Part shown: positions 54,561-64,000 of the stretch, in pieces
Layout: each line of letters opens with the position of its first letter
Numbering within the stretch: the first letter of the stretch is position 1
Assembly (NCBI GenBank): GCA_027886175.1
Contig: JAJNNQ010000031.1
Location: 3,744,501-3,808,500 of the forward strand
DNA length: 64,000 nucleotides
From: Phylloscopus collybita
Lineage: Eukaryota; Chordata; Aves; Passeriformes; Phylloscopidae
Direction: 5' to 3'
Program-made: the position numbers and the translations under genes
Notes under the pieces: generated by a model
Told to the model about the DNA's origin: nothing
Database searches by the model: none
The model's input: only the letters and a program-made list of their open reading frames with translations

Positions 54561-56741
54561 CCCATTTTGGACTTCGCAGCTTCTGTTGCTCTTGCAACAA
54601 TTTTGTTTTCCTCTCCCCCGAAAAATGACATTTTAAGAGATTTCTGTGGCGCAGACACTGCCCACGTTGCCTCCCTTCCCCTCGCCCACGACCGATGGGC
54701 CAAGCCAGGATTGTCATGGTGGGGTCACCTACGGAGAGGACCTGGTAGAGATGTCAGGAAACATTATTGGGTCACAACAGAGATTTTGCCCCCAGTGGAG
54801 CTTTTTGTTGGTATGCATTTCTCTGGTCACTAGCACTCAGGATAATCATACCAGACCAACGAGAGCCTCCTCCTCTGAGATATTTCCTGATCTCTTCCAT
54901 TTGCAGGATGTCCCTTGGATGGGATTGCTTGGAGGTGACACACCAGGAGGCAGATACCCACAGTGTCCTAGTTAAACTGAGAGTTGCACCCTAATTGCTG
55001 AGAGTACAGAGATGAGAACCTTTTGCACATCCATCTCCGACGTTGCACCCTCTTGAGTGAATAAATCTCTCTCTAGCGAGTGGTATTTTATAATTAAAAC
55101 TGAAAAGGAACAAATTGATTTCAGGAAGCTATTCCGGAGCGAGTAGACGTTTCCTTATGCTGATCAAATCCAGCACAGCTCCTGGGTGAAAGCTCCGAGC
55201 CCTGTGCATGTTTGCTTTTGAAAAGTGGCCATCCACCTTATCTTATCAGGCAGCTCACCTTATCAAAGGTAAACATATTTACCACCTCGTTAAAGGTTCT
55301 TTGCAACAGCACTCCAAAGCTGTATTTGTGGACAAAAACCTGTCAAAGTCATTGTTTAAGACGGACAGGAGGACAGTTATGGTCAACTTTGGGGGTTTCA
55401 GTCTGTCAATAGTGGAGCAGCAAAGTAATTCAATACATTCTGCTTATTTGAGATGGCCTCATTGGTGTTTCCTTCTTGTGTATTGTGGTTACTGAATTTT
55501 GCTGATGTGTTTGCCGGAGCTGACAAGGTAGACCAAATGAATGGACAAATGCCAAAAAAACAATTATGTTTATTAATGTACATTGATTGCTTGTTTAGGG
55601 TATAAAACAAATTAAAAAATACATTAGTATTTAAACCTTCTTTTTATAGCTGGCCTAATGACTACATGTAATAGAGTGTCTAGTAAAGGACAATCTGCAG
55701 TACCTATAACTCCTGGCTTTAGTGTCATATTATTTGAGTTGAGTTTAAAAGGATGGTTCTTTTATCATTTCTTTAAATGACAGTCTGTATTTTTTATCTT
55801 TTTTTATTTTTTTTTAATATATAGGAAAAACTCAAGTCATTAAGGTCAAAATTAGCTAATCTTATTTACTTTAAACCCAGTATTGACCTCAGCTATGACA
55901 GCATTCTGGTTTTGTGTCACCCACACACCCACCCTTGGCTCCTATGGAAAGCATGGTGGGACTCCAGCAATGCAGGGATCTCCCCCAAACCCACCACCCT
56001 CCTGCCACACCACTTTCCCCGAGGAAGGAGGACTCTACAAGCAGAGGAGAAAAACCCAAACCTTTGCCTGTATTTACAGCTTTTTTTCCCCCATCCCCTC
56101 GAGCATCCAGGAGGCACAAGGTTGCCAGGAGTTTGAGCCCTTTGAAGGAGGAGATGAACATGCTCAGCCTTCCCTCTTTACCCCAATTCCCATGAATGCC
56201 CCCAAGACCCACCACACACCCGCCATCAAACCGCGGCATTGAAAGCAGGGCTGACTGGCACTCAGGAGAGGACTCTGGGTTTACAGCCCAAGAAGTTGCT
56301 AAATAATTTTACAGTATCTCTTTTAAGTTTGGGCAAGAAAGTTATAGCGCTTTAAGTTAAGGGCAACATCACTCAGTACAGCCTTAGAAGTCCTGCCAAA
56401 TAGCAAAGTGAAAGCCATAAAGTAAACATGACTTAGCGACACCTGGACCTTTCAGGTTTTATGGCAATTGTTTATAATGTTGGACTGGCCTCTAAAATAC
56501 GTCTGCAGAAACGGTGCCGGAGCTTTATTTTACCTAACTTGCTCACTTTTTATGTTCTACTCAGGTTCTACCCTTCATTATTTGCACTTATTTAAGGAGT
56601 CCTGCTTTCTTTCCTTGCTCTTTTACTTGCCTTTTTATTCACTGGCCAAGGCGGTGACGTAGATTTAACAGCACGGTTTCCATATTTAATGGGTGTCTCT
56701 CAGAATTCCTCAGCATTATCAGCACATGTGGCTCAGAACAT
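54561..56741. other. Intron 2, nothing assigned
   Basis: Unique sequence. AT-rich 55550-55880 may hold conserved elements. The 55.9-56.25 kb frames on both strands are shadows of C-rich sequence. Confidence 0.4.
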
Positions 56742-56926
56742 GGCTAAACTGGCTCCAAAATATGTTTTTACCATTTTCTGAGTTCTCTTCTGAAAAGAAA
56801 AGCAGACATGCTGTTGTTTCAAACAGCAGTAATTGGTTAAACTGCCTCCAAAATATACTTTTACTGTTTTCTGGGTTCCCTTCTGAAAGAAAAGCAGAGA
56901 TGTCATTGCCTCAAACAGCAGCTAAG
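56742..56926. repeat. 93-bp tandem duplication
   Basis: Two adjacent units (56742-56834 and 56835-56926) share GG(C/T)TAAACTG, CTCCAAAATAT, TTTTCTG, AAAAGCAGA and CAAACAGCAG in order, with roughly one difference in six bases. It is an old local duplication followed by an A run. Confidence 0.85.
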
Positions 56927-58049
56927 ATTAAAAAAAAAAAAAAGGAAAATAGGAACTAATTCTGAATCTACAAAAGTTCCCTTAAAATGATTTTTTTTTT
57001 TTTTTGCTTCTCTGTTGGAAACTCTTCTAATACAAAGCCCCAATAAACCTACCTCGGTGCTACCAGGCCCTATTGGAACTAATGGGGCTTGACAGTTCTT
57101 CAGTTAAAAATTATACATGAGGGTCACTTTCCCTTAAATTATCTATTGTATGCCAGCTGTTCCCAACTACAATGGTCTTACTTTCTTCCCATTGCCTAAA
57201 ATGGTTAACTTCACCACAAAGCTGTCCTGACTCTCACTGCAGAGAGCTTTTAAAGGCACTTTTTCAGCCTAAGCCGCACCTTGATGGCACTACTAATTTC
57301 AGATAGATTTTTATCAGTTCCAGGGAATCTTGGGAGTGTTTGTTTTGCTTGTTTCATGTCACAACACTTGAGTTATATCATAATTTCTCATTTGCTGTAC
57401 AACTTTATTCTATTTTTATGCTATTGAGTGATGCTGCTTTAAGTGCCCGTGAGTGGTACTTCCGGACCGTAAGCACTATCAGAGGCAACCTCAGGCAGAT
57501 AAAACTCCTTGTCTTTTTGTTGGGGAGGGGAGAAAGGGTCATCGTCAAGTGCTGGGGCTTTTTTTTCCTATTTTTTTCTTTCCTTCTTGCCTATTAAAAC
57601 TGAAGCTACCACAGCTTCATAAAGGGAGACTACTCTTAGGTCAGACTTATTTCAGAATCAAAGCCTTCATCGTCAAGTGCTCCTCATTACTTGCTAAAGG
57701 CTTCAGTGGTCATTTTGGGGCTGTAATTAGAAAGCCTGACACTTTTAAAGGATGCCTGTAGCGTGAAATATTCCTCAAAGTTTTTTGGGGGTGGCTTTTT
57801 TTTTTTTTTTCCTTTTGGTCCTGATTTGAAAACAAGAAGCAACCAACTTTCCTGGCCTCTTTGATACTTAAATAAACCTGCCACCCTTATTTCCATAGAT
57901 TAATGAATAGTGGAAAGTACGTGGCAAAGGTTTATTCTCATACTCCTCCCTGCCTTATCAGGGGCATTCTTTTTAATTACAAGATAAGCGTGATTTAGTG
58001 GTTATTTTTGCAACCTGGCAGAGCTACCACATCTGTAGGGCCGTTTGAT
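56927..58049. other. Intron 2, nothing assigned
   Basis: A run at 56931-56943, T run at 56991-57005 and T-rich stretches at 57560-57585 and 57798-57812. No exon recognised. Confidence 0.45.
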
Positions 58050-58780
58050 TTTTAGCATCCAGTAGCTTTGAACAACCCATGCTTCCCAGACCTCTGGGCA
58101 ACTAAGGAGCCTCCAGCAACACAACCAGTTGCAGCCGAAACCTGGCGCAGCTGCATATGGATGCTTATCATTAATTTATTTAAAAACCCGGTCACTGATC
58201 CACAGGCTGCGGCAGCTGGACAAGATCCCATATTGGTTGCAGTTACACGTTTCTCCCTCTCCATTATGTGATCTTTCAGGGGTTGGGTGCATTAATATGC
58301 AACTGTTCTGTTTTCTTTCAGCTGGCTTGTAAACTCTTTAACCAGCCGAACAGAGTTTGCAATTGTTGCGGGGTTGAGTGGGTGGATAGGAGCCGGGGCT
58401 GCAGCCTTGTCCAGTTGTAGATAGAATAAAATTGACAATGATGCAATGGAGCTGGCATCTGGACAACTCCGTGGGATGAATGGCACTGCTCTCGCGGTCC
58501 CTCCGGTGGTTGTACGCCTTGTAATAGCTAGCGTAGGAAGGGTGGTGAAAATTGATATGCACTATTACTACGTGTATAAAACTTAACACTGGGGCCATAG
58601 CACAGGTGGGGGGTTCCTGTTTATTGATTTTTATGACTCGGTTAGAACATACGGCTAATGCTTTTATACTCCAGGAGCTCTGGGAGTGCTCACCTCAGGT
58701 AATAAACCTCTCCGTACTTTGCAGTAGTTCAGGATTTACATGTTGAGCTTACGTTCCACTGTGCAAAGCCGCCCCTCTCC
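58050..58780. promoter_or_regulatory. Candidate conserved block, possible exon inside
   Basis: Unique sequence with TGCAT-TAAT-ATGCA near 58288-58301. A strong acceptor-like TTCTGTTTTCTTTCAG ends at 58321, and a CAG|GTAATA donor-like site lies at 58698/58699, so an alternative 377-bp exon is conceivable. No long open frame supports coding use. Confidence 0.35.
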
Positions 58781-59330
58781 CTTCAGGAGTACGCGGCTGA
58801 AAGGGAAAAGAAAGCGACTCAAAGCGTTTTTATTTCGGATTTTGCAAGCCACCCATTCCTGCGATGGCAATGGTCCCTTATTCTAATTACTCATATTTCC
58901 AAGAAAATTAGTCACACAAACTTATGTTATGTGTTGTCTCAGAGGTTGAAAGCAAATTAGGTTTCCAATAAGACAGTACATCAAACAAAGTAGCATGTTC
59001 TTGATGCAGATGACTTTTTTTTAGAATTATGGTTGGACACTTTTGGCAGACAGATTGTCTTTTACTCTATCAAAATGACAGTTTCTTTTGTAACTGCTAC
59101 ATTCATAATTAGAAGGAGAGAAGCAATCTGCCCAATTTAATATACTAAAAGAAGTTTAGTGTCTTGTGCTAGTAATTTCATTATTTTTAAATATGAATTA
59201 ATTGTCTTAAAATAATATTGTTAGAAGTATAACTAGTAGGATTATGGAGCTAATTCTCTTCTTTTTTAAACAGAAAAATCAAAGCTCCTATTAATGCACT
59301 TCAGGCTAGATTAGGATTTTAGGTTTATAT
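58781..59330. promoter_or_regulatory. Candidate element with inverted SMAD half sites
   Basis: AGACA-GAT-TGTCT at 59048-59060 is a symmetric SMAD-box pair. The surrounding 59000-59330 sequence is unique and AT-rich, with CATAATTAG and GAATTAATTGTC words. Confidence 0.4.
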
Positions 59331-62300
59331 CAGGTGTTCTGTTTGAAGATTCAGGGGAACAGGCTGGAGGCGGGGGAAACGAATCCTTAATGTGAAATTC
59401 CTCTGTACAAAACCTGAGCTCTCCCAGGTTTACTGTAAGCTTGCAAAGCTTAACTCGGGGTAATGAATGAGGAGAGCTAGATGGTTTAGCAGCCTGGGAA
59501 TAGAAGAAAAGGCCTTTCACCTCGGGTTCACGCAGTTTCCTCAGGGAGCTCGGTGCCAAATGGGCTGCCTCTTTATTTTTTGGGTTGTTGTGAGAGGAGT
59601 TTCACACAGTCCCTGAGCTTTCTTTGTTCCTGGTGTTGATATAATGGTTATTCTACTGCCCAAAATTGCACAGGTTTGCAAACACAAGGTCTCCGGTTCC
59701 CATCGAAAATCACGGGTGCACGACATCAGTCAGCAGAAAGGCCTCCAAAAAATCTGATATATACTTTGTTCAGAAACAATATTAACCTTGAAAGTTTAAC
59801 TTTCTCCCAAGAAATGCAATCCTGACATGGCTTGTGTTTCGGTATTGCGTTGAAAGAGGGAATATCTTTTAGTTTCAAGTCATATCTTTTCTGTTAAAAA
59901 TGTTCTCTTTTGACCTCGAGGTAGGCACTGGCTGACACCTGAACCCACTCAATGGCACCCAAGGGATGTTCCTATCCCAAAGCAATGAGCTGGGGGTTTT
60001 TGGGAAGGTACCTGGTGCAGGAGGCAGCACATCCTCAGGATAACTGCTGTACATTTTGACAGATTAATTAGAGGATGAGCCCATCCTGCTGGTCTAGGTA
60101 GGAGTCCCACCTGTGAGGGAATCAGAGAAAGGAGAGGTTTTTTGCTCTGGTAGCAGAGAAGTTCTGGAGCACCCAGGAGTACCCAGGACACCCACGCTTT
60201 CCTGCAGGGTAATTGGGGTCTGGAGTGCTGCTATTAATACCATCTTTAGAAAAGGGAAAATACAGAAGGTCGAAAGAAAAGGGAAAATACTTGAAGGCTT
60301 GAGGTCTGAAGCCTCATTCCACATCCCTTCTTTTACCTCTTAACCACAGGCAATGCCTCTGAAGTTTGCACACTTAAAACAACACAAATAATGCATTTTT
60401 AAAGGAGATGTTTTCTCTGTTGGGACATCCCCCCTCTTGCTGCTGCTCCTTTTTGCTCAGTATCAGCCGAGTCCTTGCCCTTTGCCATCAGCTCCATAGG
60501 AAAACAGCTGCAGAAAGCCTTATCCCAACCAGAATAAAATCATTATGACACAGCAAACCCAAACATGACATGTGGTTTCAACAGCCTCTTATGCCCTACT
60601 CCGCATTTCCTTTTGGCTGCAAGGATAAGGTTGGGGACCTGCCTAATAAGAACATTTCAGCTGACCATGAGGCACATGTAGATAGGAGAAACTTAGAGCC
60701 ATTTTAAGCTCAAATTCTGGTGGGAAGCAGGCTCTGGAGGTGGTGTTACTTCACATACACACGCGCTGGCAGCCAGTAGCTCCTCATGAGCACAGCAACA
60801 AAAATCTATGCTGAAAGAGCATCAGTTTCAACACCAATTGCAGCATTTCTAGTGCTGCAAGGCATGAATTTTGCCCTTTTTTGCATTGATCAGGATATAT
60901 TGAGTGAGACACCTGGTAGGAAAAAATAAAAAAGGGAAATAGGCCATGGAAAATATGTAGTCAATGGAGGGGTAGCCAGAGGAGCATGGCTTATTTCTCG
61001 CTTCCCTTCTCAGGTGTCTGGCAGAGGAGTAGGAAATCCCAGGTGAAGAGTGCTGGGGGCAATCCCACATGAGGGCATGGCAGGGTTTGACCTCCCCTCT
61101 TTTTCTTCCTCCTTCTTCTCCTCCCCATGGCACCTCCTGTTTGCTCCTGATGCCATGTGAGCTCTGGATTGGGACCAGCTTGGCCGTGGAGGCACGGGCA
61201 CTGTTATTAATTTGGTGTTCTACCACCATTCCCTTGAGGAACATGAGCAATGGAGGGATCTCGGACATTCAGGAGTTCTTGTCTCTGCAAAACCCAAGGA
61301 GAACACCAGGGACATGCAGAAGGCATCTCTCCAGCCCCAGGACATTGTTCCCTGCCATATTTTGAAGGCTCACGCCGAACAATAGAGGCTTTAAAGCTCG
61401 TTAGAAAGGACAATCAGATATTTTTTCCCTAACAGAAAATGCTGGTGGTTTAGATATATGGGTCACTGCTAACTCTCCCTCTAATACTTTCTGGTCGATA
61501 CATACCAAAGGGGAGAGAAGTCCGAGGCATGTCTGTCCTTGGGATGGAGCCAAATGTTCATTTCAGTAATGCTATTTACTGGGAGACATCTTGATTAACA
61601 GAGCTTTATACTATGTGAAATCATTACCAGTTATCTAGTTCTAGCAATACCTACGCTGTTGGCTCTTTCTTTCTGGTTTTGGGGAGGTTTTTTTAAGTAT
61701 CATAACTATCACCATCAGCTCCCACTGGGCATCCTTGTCCTTCCCCAGGACATCTTGTCATTGCCTATGTGCTCACACGTAGCGAAACCCAACGTGAGGG
61801 CGATGGACACTGACTCAGAGGGCTGTTCTTACCTGTCTTAAAGCTGATAGATTTCTGCATGTGTCTCGGGGGTTTCACATCTGCCATCTAATGTGGGAAA
61901 GAGCGAGGTAGCCCAGGTACTTTTTCATTTCTCGCTGGCACAGAGCTGCTGGGCTGGGAGTCAAGCATCGTAGTCATTTCTGTAAATTCAGAAGCCGGTG
62001 CTGGTGGTGCAGTTTTTCACACAGCTTCTTCAGTGACCCCTAACATCTGCCTAACCCTTAAGCGTACACAAACCATTTCTGACTTGGGTTAGAGGGCAGA
62101 GGGATATTTTTGCCGTGCTCTTTTGCAAAGCATGTTTGTTGTAGCTCTAGGCCAATGATTTTTTTTTTTTCCTAAGCGTTTTTTACCTAGCGGATTTATG
62201 TACTGTGAGCATCTCTCTGGTCATATTTTTCCAGAGAACAATGCCGGGTTTCCCCTCTATATTGAATGTATCCGAGGCTGGCTCTTTTATCACTCCTTTT

Positions 62301-63769
62301 CTTCTCAGTGTCTCAGAGTTTTGGGGTCTTCCTCCTTTTTGTTAGAAAGGAGCAGCACTGAAAGCATTTCCACCTGGATGTTTAAATTATTTAAGTTGCA
62401 GGAACCAGACCTTTTCCCTCCTGAGTAGTTGTGGGTTTTAAAGGCTAAAATTGCTTCATCATGCCAAAGTGAAAGTATGCATAAATTATTTAGTTAAACC
62501 TGAGAAAATACAGACTTTTCTCAGTGATCTTTCAAGGGCTGCCTACTTAAATTTCAGAAGAATGGGCAGGGGTTTCTCTTTCTCTCGCCTCTTTCTTTCT
62601 CTTGAAAAATATTTTAAGTACCTATTCAGTCTTTTCTGAGATAAAGCTGTGACCAAAAATTGGAGGGCTGGGTTTTGAGCAAGTTGCAGAATAGAAAGGA
62701 AAATGCTGTACAAATCCTGAGTGCCCCTACTTCATCACGGACCTATGAATACTCTCACCAGAGCAGGTAACAGGAGGTCATGCCTGCTCCCAGTGCCGAG
62801 CAGAGGTTTGTGTCAACATTTCCACTGTGGCCTCTGTTCATCAGGAGTTTATAGCTTGACTGTAAAAATACAGAGGAGAAGTTTTTGGGTTTTTTTTTTT
62901 TTTTTTAGCTAACTTCCAAGGGGTTTTTAATTAATCTCAGGCCAGACTGTGGTATTCTTTGTACTCTGCAATACAGAAACATCTTGTTGTGGGCACTAAG
63001 AGTCAGGTCATGTTCTTCCTGTAGCAGGATCCATCCCTATTTATTTTTAAGGTGTAATGATGCTGGTACTAAATGAGAAAGCTCCCTTGGCTACAGGGGA
63101 GCAGGAATGGTGTTTAAACGTTCTCCAGGCCAGCACAAGGACCCACCAGCACGGGACCTGGTTCTGTCAACACAGCAGAGTTTACAGGACTTGTCCCCTG
63201 TGTAAAGAAATCTGATCTTTTCCCGGCTGATGTCAATATTTCTGTCACTGGCTGTGGGATCTAGATTAGGGTCAGATATAAGGATGTAAAAGAGAGGGGG
63301 GAAAACCCAAACCTTTCCCTGTGAAGGCAGTTATTTATTTTACACTGCTTTTTTTTTTTTTTTTTTTTTTTTCATTTAGTCTGTCTCCCTTGTAGTGTGT
63401 GGCGGTGGGAAAGGAAGGAGGAAAAAATACTCTTAGAAGAAGAAACACAGACCCTGCTCCATGGCTGAGGCTAGAGGGAACTCCGCTGCAAATTGTGAGG
63501 AGTTATCAGAGGGATAAGATTGCTGCAGGATCCATTTCTTCATTTCGCAAACAATTAATTTGGCCTTGTTGAAATTGAAATTTAAAAAAAAAATAACGAA
63601 AAAGAAAAATCATCTGAAGGAAAGTCTGTGGTTTGAGGGAGGTGGCCAGTGGGGAGGGCAGCCAGGTCCTTGCCCTTTGGCTGGAGTCAGGGACGTGGCT
63701 GGGAGCTGGAGGGTGACAGCAGCCACTGCAGGAGGGTGAAGTGTCAGGGGTCCATCCGCCGGTGATTCA
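59331..63769. other. Intron 2, nothing assigned
   Basis: Unique sequence of mixed composition with T runs at 62159-62170, 62889-62906 and 63350-63372 and an A run near 63583. Open frames are short, without domains or paired splice signals. AT-rich parts near 59740-59900 and 62440-62630 could hold minor conserved elements. Confidence 0.4.
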
Positions 63770-64000
63770 TTACGGGAGAGACGCCGACACCAGGCAGGGC
63801 AGTGACTTCACGTTTAGGGGATTGTGGCGTGCCCTGCCATGAATATGTATTTTCAGAATGAGTGTATACACCAAAATCCCTTCAGTTTTTAGTCAATGGA
63901 GCCCTTACAATCAATCAGGTAGATGATACCATATGTGCAAAACCAATAGAGATCACAAAAATACATATTTATCCAAGCTGGTCCTTCAAGCTGTTGTGGT
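63770..64000. promoter_or_regulatory. Candidate conserved block cut by window end
   Basis: Unique sequence with GTGATTCATTACGG, CAATCAATCAGG and AATACATATTTATCC words. It continues past the window, so its extent is unknown. Confidence 0.35.

Larger units (their letters stand above)
11792..64000 (+). other. ZEB2: ZEB2 intron 2, 5' part (continues past window)
   Basis: The intron opens with GTAAGA at 11792. I looked for the next ZEB2 exon, whose start should encode an acidic NYDNV-type sequence, and found none in any frame, so at least 52 kb of intron follows. This agrees with the very long second intron of ZEB2 in mammals, which is rich in conserved enhancers. Sub-regions are described separately. 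Confidence 0.85.

Noticed and set aside
55883..56242. Opposed open frames of about 117 codons on both strands
   Set aside because: C-rich sequence lacking stops on both strands; no domain, splice signal or conservation evidence.

Overview
The window is vertebrate nuclear DNA and almost certainly avian. It has no bacterial-style gene packing. It carries CR1 retrotransposon 3' tails ending in the ATTCTATG-type repeat that is typical of birds and other sauropsids, long A/T homopolymer tracts, several CpG islands, and long AT-rich unique stretches that look conserved. The + strand carries the 5' end of ZEB2 (SIP1/ZFHX1B). The anchor is the first coding exon at 11719-11791. Its 24 codons match the known ZEB2 N-terminus except at residue 4, it carries the RRKQANP NuRD-recruitment motif, and it ends with a GT donor one base into codon 25, the same point as the human c.73 junction.

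Layout. 1-7860 is upstream flank with one CR1 tail and several conserved-looking blocks. 7862-8420 is a CpG island and likely promoter. About 8420-8849 is the untranslated exon 1, ending at a strong CAG|GTAGGT donor. 8850-11617 is intron 1, with two strong splice-donor matches on the opposite strand that would suit an antisense transcript. About 11618-11791 is exon 2: leader, short uORF, then the ZEB2 start. 11792-64000 is the 5' part of the very long intron 2; exon 3 is not in the window.

Intron 2 starts inside a second CpG island. It has further GC-rich islands near 15, 19, 22 and 23.4 kb, which could be alternative promoters. Many blocks are rich in homeodomain, POU, SOX, FOX and SMAD-like sites and look like developmental enhancers. 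Between 33.2 and 34.65 kb is a small accessory patch: two CR1 tails in opposite orientation, a MIR-like relic, an unrecognised 88-bp hairpin-containing tandem repeat and a 13-bp inverted repeat.

The only protein-coding sequence I can support is the 73-bp ZEB2 exon segment. The other long open frames are GC-rich or low-complexity shadows. Conserved-element calls rest on composition and motif content, because no alignment could be run. The expected function of the window is regulatory: promoters, leader uORFs, possible antisense control of intron 1 splicing, and intronic enhancers.
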